Assembly (NCBI GenBank): GCA_024998595.1
Contig: JACOEK010000003.1
Location: forward strand, 496,001 to 560,000
DNA: 64,000 bases
From: Nitrospira sp.
GTDB lineage: Bacteria > Nitrospirota > Nitrospiria > Nitrospirales > Nitrospiraceae
Direction of reading: 5' to 3'
The first letter of the stretch is position 1. The number at the start of each line of letters is the position of its first letter. Shown here piece after piece: positions 47,101 through 53,736 of the stretch. Under the pieces are notes generated by a model. It did not search any database, was not told the DNA's origin, and saw nothing but the letters and a program-made list of their open reading frames with translations. The translations under genes and the position numbers were made by a program.

Positions 47101-47714
47101 GGACCGGGTTCAATCCGGACATTCTTCTCGACACCGATCGGCATCATCCCGGACGATTCGGCCTCTTTAACGTTCAAGAACGCGTCGAAGCTGTCGGCGG
47201 GGCGTTCAGCCTGAAGTCGTCAGTGGGTTCCGGAACCACCATTACGCTCAGCGCACCTCTCAACCCGACTCCGGACGCGACCCCGGAGACGAGCATGGGG
47301 ATATCAGATCAGGTTCCCGGAGTGCCCCAAACTCCTTCGCATCGCTTACGAATTCTCCTGGTCGACGACCACGCCATGGTACGTCAAGGATTGCGGAGCG
47401 TCCTGGAAAGTTACAGCGATCTGGAGGTGGTGGGAGAGGCTGGCGACGGAGGTGCAGCCATCGGTATTGCCGCGGCCCTCAAGCCGGATGTAGTGGTGAT
47501 GGACATCAACATGCCTAATATCGACGGCATCGAAGCCACTCGCCATATTGTCAAAGAGCACCCTGATGTCGTAGTGATCGGGCTTTCAGTCCAGAATGAA
47601 CGGCATATTGAGGAGGCTATGCTGAAGGCCGGGGCGGCGGTCTTTGTGACCAAAGAACGCGCCGCCGGCCAGCTCTACGAAGCCATTGTCAGCACAGTGC
47701 GAACCAGAAGGTAG
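44169..47714 (+). CDS. membrane multi-PAS hybrid kinase (HisKA_3) with C-terminal receiver
   Basis: 1181 aa. About eight N-terminal membrane helices (residues 10-285) form a MASE-like sensor. Four PAS/PAC units follow (about 300-420, 430-545, 560-670, 680-800), then HisKA_3 with His840 in [20 protein letters not shown], HATPase (about 935-1030), and a NarL-type receiver ([18 protein letters not shown], Asp in VVMDINMPNI) without an HTH. It is the only membrane-bound member of the HDYLAQL family here. GGAGG is rather far (14 nt) from the ATG, but no other in-frame start exists. It converges on the small stress operon with only 14 nt between stops. Confidence 0.92.
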   Translation: MTSVLLTLQRLVPSAAGLAIAFPIIAFLCWSYSPTLLYNLWPSAGTVTPTTMAAIFFFGLSLWLQADEQTVTWTKRRIAQGFAGLACLLAGLTMLEYLLSIDLGIDLWLASFPDRTLDSHPGRMAPATAFAILMLGLALLRLDSENSGHADASHYLALLGGTVGAIALVGYLYGVQTLYKVGTANTISIYTAGLLLALGLGILSARPTRGFMSTLTSDDLGAVMLRRVLPFAITLPILAGWIRIAAQRSGRYDFNFGVALAVAAVMLIILAFLWVLAGNLNRTDAQKKHILQILQQREARHRLALKAGRMGTFHQDLDRHTLVFSPELESIFGLPAMTFGSTFAAFQDLIHPEDRVRVLLTINDAIQNRSAYDVECRILRQVPPGEAWIAVTGQVLPDSTGHPRQITGVMFDITDRKQSETALRQSEQQLRVITDALPGLIASVDRDERYRFVNARYEQQFGLPREQIVGLSVKDLLKEDYRIVQPFIRRVLSGERIAFETTLLGEGGERTLFSTYVPDRTPEGMVAGFYVLITDITERKRTEGALKESEERFRHLFEQASDGIVTADMSGQYLDVNSRACQMLGYSREELFGLRVPDLLDPHDYPRLRAIKSELIQGHRHSGEWKLRRKDGETISVEISAKLQPDRRWHAIVRDITERKRADAGLRESEAYFRMLADATPVLVWKAGTDRLCSWLNRSWLEYTGRRLDDELGTGRTDSIHPEDRANFIRVYNQHFSRQEPFELEYRLRRQDGTYGWILDRGVPLLGATGVFSGYLGAALDITDRKLAEEQLQQWTVELEKRVDERTQALVHSQARLRALASDLSATEQQERRRLATELHDYLAQLLVVGRMKLSQARPQVRNPKTEQLLSEADDMLTQSLNYTRFLVAELSPQILYQFGLPAALKWLAGQMKTHGLSVAMRSDIDQLQIAEQNAVILYQSVRELLFNVAKHAGTSEATITLTQSPANQVLISVSDQGTGFNPDILLDTDRHHPGRFGLFNVQERVEAVGGAFSLKSSVGSGTTITLSAPLNPTPDATPETSMGISDQVPGVPQTPSHRLRILLVDDHAMVRQGLRSVLESYSDLEVVGEAGDGGAAIGIAAALKPDVVVMDINMPNIDGIEATRHIVKEHPDVVVIGLSVQNERHIEEAMLKAGAAVFVTKERAAGQLYEAIVSTVRTRR

Positions 47715-47728
47715 CAGGTCCGTAGGCG

Positions 47729-47896
47729 TCAGATTGCAGGCGGGCGTTTACCCATCACCATCCCGACCACCGCCAGAATGAGAAAGACCACGAACAGCAC
47801 ATACGCAATATGGGTGGCAGTTCCTGCCACTCCTGTGACACCGAGTACGCCCGCGATCAGCCCGATGACCAAAAATGTCACAGCCCAGCTCAACAT
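47729..47896 (-). CDS. DUF1328 small membrane protein
   Basis: 55 aa, [19 protein letters not shown], then [18 protein letters not shown] and a short basic tail. Two membrane helices with the MLxWA start and GxxGxA motif are diagnostic of the DUF1328 (YtjA-like) family, often found among stress genes beside CsbD. The role is unknown. GAGGTG precedes the ATG. It is the last gene of the eight-gene run driven by promoter P12. Confidence 0.88.
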   Translation of the reverse strand: MLSWAVTFLVIGLIAGVLGVTGVAGTATHIAYVLFVVFLILAVVGMVMGKRPPAI

Positions 47897-47928
47897 GATG
47901 ACACCTCATCTATAGGTGAACACAACGC

Positions 47929-48117
47929 TTATTTATCAGGAGCCCCCGTCGAATGGTACGCGTGTTGCGTCCCACATCCTTTGTGCCCGCACGAACAACT
48001 CCCGGTCGGTGCAGTCGCATTCCGACAGGCATCGGAACAGAATTCACGGCCCTTTTCGGCCTCACACGCGCATGAAGGATGTGCGCATGATTTTTTTCGT
48101 ATCGTTGCCTCCGCCAT
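47929..48117 (-). CDS. bacterial metallothionein (62 aa)
   Basis: 62 aa with CAHPSCACEAEKGREFCSDAC followed by CSCGHKGCG; the Cys/His layout C-x-H-x2-C-x-C, FCSDAC, C-x-C-x-H-x2-C matches the metallothionein at 26809-26958. The C-terminal tail GTQHAYHSTGAPDK adds two His. Binds Zn, Cd or Cu in the cytosol. AAGGG precedes the ATG. It lies inside the stress operon between DUF1207 and DUF1328 genes. Confidence 0.9.
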   Translation of the reverse strand: MAEATIRKKSCAHPSCACEAEKGREFCSDACRNATAPTGSCSCGHKGCGTQHAYHSTGAPDK

Positions 48118-48179
48118 TGCTCACCCTTTCCGGCGGCAGATTCCGCCTTATCCTGATTGTCCCTCCATTCGGCAAGGGC

Positions 48180-49325
48180 TCAAAACCAGAGATGGATACC
48201 CATACCGATCCACTCCACACGCTGCGTAAACAGTTGGCCGTCCGGACTGGGACCGGAGTAATATTCTCCCAACACCTGCAACTTTCTGTCGCCGATCCTG
48301 GCATTCTCAAACTGCAGTCCGGCCATAATCGACTGCCCGACCGACCAATTGGTTCTCGCATGGGTTTGGAAGTCTGCATAGGCCACGGGCCTGACTTTTC
48401 CGCCCCAGAACAGCCAGGGACTCTTTAGCTCGACCCCTCCTTGGGTCGTCTCACGGCCTAGGGTGCTGGGTTCTTTTCTCACGATCGTCCCGACGCCACC
48501 GTAGACCCGCAACCAGGTCGTCAGGTCATACGAGAGCTTGAGGTCGATCTCCTCATAACTCAGATTGATGCGGACGACCTGAGGATTATTCAGCAAAAAT
48601 TCGTCGCCCAAGTGTGAACTCTGGTGACGAATACGCAGGAACCCGGATAATTTGTCAGCCCTGTAACTCGCCACGATGCCAAAGGTGTAGTCGGCGTTGA
48701 TGAGATCGATGGAGCGTTTTTCCGTATCGAACACGCCGAAGACACCGGCCTGGATCCCTAATTCCCATTCGCCTTGAAAGGGTGCGGCATCCCGATACAC
48801 TGCGAACGACTCGCCGAATGCACTGGCAAACTCGCGGCCGCCGGATGAAAGGGAATGATAGGATGCCCCGAAATGGGGCCAACGCAAATCCGCATGCATC
48901 GGATCCACTAACAATCCGCGCGGAAGAAATTTTGAGTCGGACTCAGGGGTTACGGCCTGGACCACTCCCGGACCAGGTGCGCCACTAGTCCCGGTTCCGG
49001 TGTGCACTTCCGCCTGAACAACTCCTGGAATGGCCTTCAGGGCGGTGACGATCTTCGCCGGGTCTTCGGCAGCGAGTCGCTTCGCATAGACGGCCACGCG
49101 CCCTTGCTCGACCTGAACGACCGCTCCTGAGAGGTGGAACTCGTGTTCCAGCAGCCCGGCGGCATACCCGGCGATATATTCATCCGAAGCGGCAGCCGCC
49201 GTCACCGTCAGCCCCCCGGTCAGCCCTACCAACAACAGGAGCAACCGAATGAGCCATCCGCTCCCTCTCCTGAATTCTAACGAACTCCTGTGCCACAATC
49301 CGTTCCACCTCACAGCCTCGTTCAT
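48180..49325 (-). CDS. exported BON-like/DUF1207 outer-membrane protein
   Basis: 381 aa. A signal peptide with a long basic N-region (up to VTAAAASDEY) is followed by a BON-like or heavy-metal-associated-like domain of about 60 residues (VVQVEQGRVAVYAKRLAAED to VVQAEVH). The DUF1207 part (about 140-381) is a beta-barrel rich in aromatic residues, ending DGQLFTQRVEWIGMGIHLWF with a C-terminal Phe as in outer-membrane proteins. The fusion of a phospholipid-binding-like domain and a barrel suggests an envelope role; the function is unknown. It starts six nt after the stop of the other barrel gene. Confidence 0.8.
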   Translation of the reverse strand: MNEAVRWNGLWHRSSLEFRRGSGWLIRLLLLLVGLTGGLTVTAAAASDEYIAGYAAGLLEHEFHLSGAVVQVEQGRVAVYAKRLAAEDPAKIVTALKAIPGVVQAEVHTGTGTSGAPGPGVVQAVTPESDSKFLPRGLLVDPMHADLRWPHFGASYHSLSSGGREFASAFGESFAVYRDAAPFQGEWELGIQAGVFGVFDTEKRSIDLINADYTFGIVASYRADKLSGFLRIRHQSSHLGDEFLLNNPQVVRINLSYEEIDLKLSYDLTTWLRVYGGVGTIVRKEPSTLGRETTQGGVELKSPWLFWGGKVRPVAYADFQTHARTNWSVGQSIMAGLQFENARIGDRKLQVLGEYYSGPSPDGQLFTQRVEWIGMGIHLWF

Positions 49326-49331
49326 CCCAGC

Positions 49332-49931
49332 CTAGAAATGGAAATTGACACCGACGGTCACCATGTGACCGTTGTCCTGGAACTTCTTGTCGACGATGTT
49401 CTGGTCTCGCGACTCGATTTTCTCCAGCCAGATGTATCGGTAGGTGCTATCGATCGAAACATGCTTGTTGAAGAAAAATTGGAGTCCCCCGCCCGCATGA
49501 GCGCCAAATCGGTTTTGCGTGTCGTCGAAACCGCCCGGCCCCTTAACGGTCGTGTAATACCAGCCGCCGCCGCCCAATAAAAACGGTGCCAACCTGGTGG
49601 TGCCCAGTGGATAAATCAAGGCGGAGACTTGGACAGGATACGAATGGACGCGCGTATCACCGATGTCGTTACGGCGATAGTCTGCGGATCCTTCGAATGC
49701 CAGATAGCGCCAGGGATGCAGGCGCACCTGCCCGCCCCCGAACCATCGGCTGGAACCATCCTTAGGGTCGATATAGGTGGCACGACCACCGATCGACAAC
49801 AGCCCGATATCCATCTGCTCAAAAAGCCCTTTATCGTCCGCCGCCAAAGCGGGGGACGGCATACCCACGCCGCCGATCATGAGAGCGGATGCACACAAGA
49901 ACAATACTCCCCCAAGGACCCCTCGTGTCAT
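49332..49931 (-). CDS. small outer-membrane beta-barrel protein
   Basis: 199 aa. Signal peptide to PSPALAADD, then eight or so amphipathic strands with turns (GGRATYIDPKDGSSRWFGGG, APFLLGGGGWYYT, GAHAGGGLQFFFNKHVSID) ending VTVGVNFHF, with the C-terminal Phe recognised by the Bam complex. The fold is that of OmpA/OmpW-like eight-stranded barrels. The role is unknown. Within the stress operon, 31 nt after the exported CsbD gene. Confidence 0.85.
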   Translation of the reverse strand: MTRGVLGGVLFLCASALMIGGVGMPSPALAADDKGLFEQMDIGLLSIGGRATYIDPKDGSSRWFGGGQVRLHPWRYLAFEGSADYRRNDIGDTRVHSYPVQVSALIYPLGTTRLAPFLLGGGGWYYTTVKGPGGFDDTQNRFGAHAGGGLQFFFNKHVSIDSTYRYIWLEKIESRDQNIVDKKFQDNGHMVTVGVNFHF

Positions 49932-49962
49932 TGTTCATCTCCTCTGTGAAGGTGGCCTGCCG

Positions 49963-50316
49963 CTAGGATTGATTTCCCTTGTCACCATGGCTTTCCCCAT
50001 GGCTTTCAAACCAGTCATCAACCCAGCGTTTTACCTCTTCCCGGCGATCGCCATACCGTTCCTGAATTTTTCCTTCCAAAGTATCGATCCGCCCTTCGAT
50101 CAGCATCAAATCGTCATCCGTGAATTCAGCCCACTTTTGTTTCAACTCGCCTTTGAATTGCTTCCACTTGCCCTCGACCTGATCCTGGTTGACCACCAGT
50201 AGGGGCTTTCCTTGTGTGCCGCGTGGGGACAACGTTTCGCCCGCGTGTCCCACTCCCGTGATGGTCAGCATCACCGAACCGGTGAGGACCAGCAGATTCC
50301 AACGTCCGAGTGTCAT
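49963..50316 (-). CDS. exported CsbD-like stress protein
   Basis: 117 aa. Unlike normal CsbD, it begins with a signal peptide (TLGRWNLLVLTGSVMLTITG, cleavage after VGHA). The mature part carries the CsbD core 'VEGKWKQFKGELKQKWAEFT', then DDDLMLIEG and IQERYGDRREEVKRWVDDW, strongly like the cytosolic paralogue at 50709-50954. GGAGGA upstream of the ATG at 50316 sets the start. CsbD is a stress-induced protein of unknown mechanism; a periplasmic form is unusual. Confidence 0.85.
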   Translation of the reverse strand: MTLGRWNLLVLTGSVMLTITGVGHAGETLSPRGTQGKPLLVVNQDQVEGKWKQFKGELKQKWAEFTDDDLMLIEGRIDTLEGKIQERYGDRREEVKRWVDDWFESHGESHGDKGNQS

Positions 50317-50382
50317 CGTCGCTCTCCTCCGAGGCCATGACAGGGCGTGCCGGCCAATCCGTTGCCGGCACGCCCGCATCGA

Positions 50383-50661
50383 TTAGTGATCGATTTTCGC
50401 CTGACCGCTCTGCGCATCGACATAGACCTTCTGGGTCTTGTTGTTCGAATCGACGATTTCGATCTCATAGACGGTGCGCCCGTCTTCCTTCCCGATCTCA
50501 GCCTCCACAGCCTTTCCCGGAACAGCCTTCAACGCATGCTTGACGGCATCTTCCAGGGTGACGGTCGCTGTTGCGGCCAGCTGTTTGTTGGACTCGAATA
50601 ATGCCCAGGCCGGGCTTGCGAGAAGTCCGGACATCAATGCGATCGCAATCATTTTTTTCAT
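50383..50661 (-). CDS. PepSY-domain exported protein
   Basis: 92 aa. Signal peptide MKKMIAIALMSGLLASPAWA, then a PepSY domain: 'TLEDAVKHALKAVPGKAVEAE', ending 'YEIEIVDSNNKTQKVYVDAQ' and SGQAKIDH. PepSY modules are thought to inhibit or modulate peptidases outside the cytoplasm. AAGGAG eight bases before the ATG at 50661. Part of the CsbD operon. Confidence 0.9.
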   Translation of the reverse strand: MKKMIAIALMSGLLASPAWALFESNKQLAATATVTLEDAVKHALKAVPGKAVEAEIGKEDGRTVYEIEIVDSNNKTQKVYVDAQSGQAKIDH

Positions 50662-50708
50662 ATCAAGCACTCCTTGGGTAAAGTTGGATTCAATCAACAC
50701 ATTCGCGT

Positions 50709-50954
50709 TCAACGAGGAGGCTGCGCCTCTCGATGTGGGGTGCCCGGCTGCGGTTGCCCCTGCCGGGAGTGCCAATCATCTGCCCAGCGCATCACTTCTT
50801 CCTTCTTATCGCCATACCGTTCCTGAATGCGTCCGACAAACTTGTCGTAGTCGCCTTCGATCTGCGTCAGATCGTCGTCCGTAAATTTTCCCCACTGTTT
50901 CTTCACTTCGCCCTTGAACTGCACCCATTTTCCTTTAAATTGATCGCTATTCAT
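50709..50954 (-). CDS. csbD: CsbD family stress protein
   Basis: 81 aa, cytosolic. MNSDQFKGKWVQFKGEVKKQ, then WGKFTDDDLTQIEGDYDKFV and GRIQERYGDKKEEVMRWADD are the CsbD family core; a Gln/Pro-rich tail follows. CsbD proteins are induced by general stress regulators (sigma B or sigma S) in other bacteria. GGGAGG sits before the ATG. It overlaps the stop of the preceding gene by one base, so is coupled to it. Confidence 0.93.
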   Translation of the reverse strand: MNSDQFKGKWVQFKGEVKKQWGKFTDDDLTQIEGDYDKFVGRIQERYGDKKEEVMRWADDWHSRQGQPQPGTPHREAQPPR

Positions 50955-51184
50955 TAGAATCCTCCCTGTTGATGTGTCACCGCCGCGGAAGCCTGCGCTC
51001 CTACAAACGCGCCTTCCTCCCGGCTCCGATGCCGGACAGCGTCTTTTAATAACCGATGGGACGGAGATCGAAACGCAAGACCGTTTCTCCCACCTCGGTA
51101 CAGCACGACCGTATTTTCCTCATCGCTCTCTCTCAGTGTCACGACGACTTTGGCTTTCACCCCTGATTCTCTCTGGTGCCTCAT
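50954..51184 (-). CDS. unknown small basic protein, first gene of the CsbD operon
   Basis: 76 aa: MRHQRESGVKAKVVVTLRES, DEENTVVLYRGGRNGLAF, then a basic helix (RLLKDAVRHRSREEGAFVG). No family recognised. It is real by context: GGGAGG six bases before the ATG, and promoter P12 with its -10 box only 29 nt upstream of the start. It leads the reverse-strand run 51184-47729, in which gaps are never larger than about 66 nt. Confidence 0.6.
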   Translation of the reverse strand: MRHQRESGVKAKVVVTLRESDEENTVVLYRGGRNGLAFRSPSHRLLKDAVRHRSREEGAFVGAQASAAVTHQQGGF

Positions 51185-51678
51185 GTACGCCTCCCGACGA
51201 TTGTCTGTATTTGTTATATATCCGAAGAGGAATATGGATGACTGGACATACCCCTAGTTTTAAAAGGCACGGCCCCCGGAGTTATTCCTTCTACGTAATA
51301 GTTCTCTTTGGTAAGTGAAGTGAGGCGAGGGCGGAATAGCGCGCAATGAGGGGCACAAAACGCAGGACGAGTACTGAGCTACGTGGCGAAGAAAACGTCT
51401 TGTAGGGAGAGGACTGCTAAGGATGGCTACGGATGAAGCCTGGGATCGTGCAAGAGCATCTTCCCAGGCTTCTCCGGTCTGTTTACGCGGCGTCCATCAT
51501 GGAGGCCGGGGCGCCCCTCCGGCAGATACAACACCGACGTGGAATATTCAACACACAGGGCAACATGCAGCCCTTCCCCATCCACGTAGCTCCCGGCGGT
51601 ATAGGGTCGGCCCGGCCATGCCTTCATCTCCTACACACTAAACGGGAGTGAGGATCGAACTCTCATCGTCGCGACATA
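51185..51678. other. intergenic region with promoter P12 and a hairpin
   Basis: 494 nt between two reverse-strand genes. The part next to 51184 is promoter P12. GAAGCCTGGGA (51435-51445) pairs with TCCCAGGCTTC (51462-51472), a perfect 11-bp stem with a 16-nt loop, perhaps the terminator of the ferritin-like gene. Short frames on both strands at 51427-51651 have no supporting features. Confidence 0.5.
51213..51257 (-). promoter_or_regulatory. CTAGGGG-type promoter P12 (CsbD operon)
   Basis: On the reverse strand CTAGGGGTATGTCCAG (51257 to 51242), exactly 23 nt, then TATAAC (51218-51213). Transcription would start near 51206, leaving a leader of about 22 nt. Confidence 0.7.
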
Positions 51679-52212
51679 TCACTTCAACAGACTGACCAGA
51701 TCCTCAGCATGTTCTTCTTCCTTCATCAGAATTTTCTCGAGCATTCGCCGGGTCGTGGGATCGTCACTGCCGACGAAGGCGATCATGTCGCGGTAACTTT
51801 CGATCGCGATCCGCTCCGCAATGAGATCCTCTTTGATCATGTCTTTAAGGTTCTCGCCCTCCACATATTCCGAATGGCTGCGGGTCGACAACCCCTCTGG
51901 GGAGAGGTTTGGTTCTCCGCCCAGCTGCACGATTCGCTCCGCGAGTGCATCCGCATGCGCCTGTTCCTCCCCTGCATGGGTAAGGAATTCAGCCTTCACG
52001 CTGTCAGCATTCATTCCTTCTGCCATAAAATAGTGCCGTCTGTATCGAAGGACACAGACAATCTCCGTCGCCAACGCTTCATTCAATAACTTGACGACGG
52101 TATCGCGGTCCGCTTTGTAGTCCGCCGTTAAGGCACCCTCTTCGATATGTTGTCGAGCACGTTCCCTGATGGTCTTCACATCCTTGATGATAGACGGCTT
52201 GTCTGCTTTCAT
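51679..52212 (-). CDS. ferritin-like (bacterioferritin-type) protein
   Basis: 177 aa, helical. The di-iron ligand pattern is visible: Glu in LLNEALATEIVCVLRYRRHY, ExxH in HAGEEQAHADALAER, Glu in EDLIAERIAIESYRD, and ExxH in MKEEEHAEDL. It would store or detoxify iron, or scavenge peroxide. It is close to bacterioferritins but has no obvious haem-binding Met. Start at 52212 (AAGGAG upstream), the frame is open to 52242. It follows a small exported protein under promoter P13. Confidence 0.88.
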   Translation of the reverse strand: MKADKPSIIKDVKTIRERARQHIEEGALTADYKADRDTVVKLLNEALATEIVCVLRYRRHYFMAEGMNADSVKAEFLTHAGEEQAHADALAERIVQLGGEPNLSPEGLSTRSHSEYVEGENLKDMIKEDLIAERIAIESYRDMIAFVGSDDPTTRRMLEKILMKEEEHAEDLVSLLK

Positions 52213-52257
52213 ATCTGCTCCTTTCAACGCACGTAAAGTCACAAATCTGGCGGTCGT

Positions 52258-52449
52258 TCAACGCGAGAAGTCTACGCGCACATGGGGCCATGCCGATTCC
52301 AACCCCAGTTCCGTCGTCAACCCTTGATCATCCCCCCTCTGCGCGACCGTGCGTGCCTGGGTCCCGATCACAACCGCGCAGGCGGCGATCGAGAGAAGTA
52401 GTCCGAGGTGCTTGCCGAGGTGTTGGCGAATCACGAAAAGCGGCATCAT
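52258..52449 (-). CDS. small exported or membrane protein
   Basis: 63 aa: MMPLFVIRQHLGKHLGLLLS, then IAACAVVIGTQA, one hydrophobic helix, then a polar tail (VAQRGDDQGLTTELGLES). Likely exported or anchored; no family recognised. GGAGGAGA precedes the tandem ATG. It sits 45 nt before the ferritin-like gene with promoter P13 directly upstream, so it is the first gene of that unit. Confidence 0.55.
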   Translation of the reverse strand: MMPLFVIRQHLGKHLGLLLSIAACAVVIGTQARTVAQRGDDQGLTTELGLESAWPHVRVDFSR

Positions 52450-52483
52450 GTGTCTCCTCCTCCTCTCACATCAATCTGTGCTC

Positions 52484-52528
52484 ACACTAGTAGAGAGGCC
52501 CGGTGGGACGTACTAGGCAGACCCCTGG
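52484..52528 (-). promoter_or_regulatory. CTAGGGG-type promoter P13 (small protein and ferritin-like gene)
   Basis: On the reverse strand CCAGGGGTCTGCCTAG (52528 to 52513), exactly 23 nt, then TAGTGT (52489-52484). The leader to 52449 is about 28 nt. Confidence 0.65.
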
Positions 52529-52556
52529 CGGTCGTGCGGGAATCCCCCGGCGGGAC

Positions 52557-52588
52557 TTGAGCACTCTCTAGGTTGAGCACTCTCTAGG
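52557..52588. repeat. 16-bp perfect tandem repeat at the end of the CBS gene
   Basis: TTGAGCACTCTCTAGG occurs twice head to tail (52557-52572 and 52573-52588). The second copy contains the stop codon of the CBS gene. It arose by a short duplication; no function is evident. Confidence 0.9.
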
Positions 52589-53072
52589 AAGGAGGGATGT
52601 AGATGGACAACACCCCAGCGAGGCGTCCAGTACGGTCGAGCACCGGCATCCAATCCACTTCGGACACGCGCATGAGCGCCTGCGCATCGGTGAGCAGGTC
52701 GTCTTCATGGCAATAGGGAATGTGGTCACGCATGACGTCCCCGACAGTCGAGATCTGGAGATTCTCTCGCGACCGCCGGGTTAAGGCGACATCCCGATCG
52801 GTGATCATCCCCACCAACCGTGTTCCTTCATACGCCACAATGACCGGCACATTCATAGCCGTCATGAGCGAGACCGCATCCTCAAGGCTCGTGTCCGGAG
52901 ACACGACGGTCAGGGCAGAAGACATGACATTTTTGACTTTGCGAACCTCTCCCGGCAACACACCCAAATCCTCATCAATTCTCGACTCGAGATATAGATG
53001 CGTCCGGGGCCGCATCAACCCGGCCTCCGCGATCGTACGAGGAACCTTCGATTTCCTGGACGCGATATTCAT
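52584..53072 (-). CDS. CBS-domain pair protein
   Basis: 162 aa with two CBS domains: 'VKNVMSSALTVVSPDTSLED' with VIVAYEGTRLVGMITDRDVA, and 'TVGDVMRDHIPYCHEDDLLT' with DWMPVLDRTGRLAGVLSI. CBS pairs bind adenine nucleotides and sense energy state. No other domain is attached. It starts 20 nt after the gene at 53093-53389 and is likely the end of the SOD unit. Confidence 0.92.
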   Translation of the reverse strand: MNIASRKSKVPRTIAEAGLMRPRTHLYLESRIDEDLGVLPGEVRKVKNVMSSALTVVSPDTSLEDAVSLMTAMNVPVIVAYEGTRLVGMITDRDVALTRRSRENLQISTVGDVMRDHIPYCHEDDLLTDAQALMRVSEVDWMPVLDRTGRLAGVLSIYIPPS

Positions 53073-53092
53073 AGCGTCGACCTCATCTCGCG

Positions 53093-53389
53093 TTAGACAG
53101 CCTGCGGACGCGCTTCATGCACGGTGATTCGAAGGCGTCCGTAGTGAATGGGTTTGTCGGGGTCTCTCGTGTAATGACTTTTATCTTCTCCGACCGAAAT
53201 CATGCTGAGCGGAAGTGTGAGATGTTGTTTGTAATGAGGAAATGCCGTTTCAAGCAGGAGGGTCACAGTTTGACCATCACACTCGATCACCTCGGCATTC
53301 AGATCATGCTCGTCCTCAAAATCTACGGTCACGCGCTCTTCAGGATTGATCCACTGGCGAATGCTCGCCGCTTTCTCTGGAGAGTCCAT
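53093..53389 (-). CDS. unknown small soluble protein
   Basis: 98 aa: MDSPEKAASIRQWINPEERV, then a beta-rich part (VTVDFEDEHDLNAEVIECDG, QTVTLLLETAFP, RLRITVHEARPQAV). The pattern is reminiscent of PilZ-like barrels but lacks the RxxxR c-di-GMP motif, so I leave it unnamed. GGGAGG lies six bases before the ATG at 53389. Followed closely by the CBS gene. Confidence 0.6.
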   Translation of the reverse strand: MDSPEKAASIRQWINPEERVTVDFEDEHDLNAEVIECDGQTVTLLLETAFPHYKQHLTLPLSMISVGEDKSHYTRDPDKPIHYGRLRITVHEARPQAV

Positions 53390-53536
53390 GCGTTGCCTCC
53401 CTGTCGCAGCCTGCCGACAACCATCCCTGCGATCGTCTTTCGCTGCCGACACCTCGTTTCTCTCATGGATTCGAGCGCTCGCCCACTGGCAAAGTCTCTA
53501 GTCTCGCCAACGTTCGAAAGCCGGTCAGATCAAACA

Positions 53537-53722
53537 TTAATCCGGGTTTCCCGTCGCAGTCAGTTGCGGAATAGGCGGCTTGACTGGTTGCGGGGGAATG
53601 GGCGGAGGAAATGGGTCCGGTGGAAAGGGACTTGGACCCGGATCCGGATTGGGGTTCGGCTCTGGAAATGGCGTCGGCTCGGGCTGGCTTGGATCTATAG
53701 GATTCTGAAGACACACATTCAT
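53537..53722 (-). CDS. Pro-rich 61-aa peptide
   Basis: 61 aa starting MNVCLQNPIDPSQPEPTPFP and consisting mostly of Pro, with PNPNPDPGPSPFPPDPFPPP in the centre. No signal peptide. AGAGAGG before the ATG and only 14 nt after the SOD stop make it a likely downstream gene of that unit. Function unknown; compare the Pro-rich exported proteins at 10551 and 61634. Confidence 0.5.
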   Translation of the reverse strand: MNVCLQNPIDPSQPEPTPFPEPNPNPDPGPSPFPPDPFPPPIPPQPVKPPIPQLTATGNPD

Positions 53723-53736
53723 AGAAGGCCTCTCTT

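Noticed and set aside
51427-51651. Small frames on both strands between the CsbD operon and the ferritin-like gene
   Set aside because: No SD, no family pattern, and they overlap a perfect hairpin (51435-51472).
53486-53501. CTGGCAAAGTCTCTAG, resembling the shared palindrome, upstream of the gene at 53093-53389
   Set aside because: At the fixed 23-24 nt spacing on the reverse strand there is GAGAAA rather than a TAnnnT box, and the left half-site is poor.
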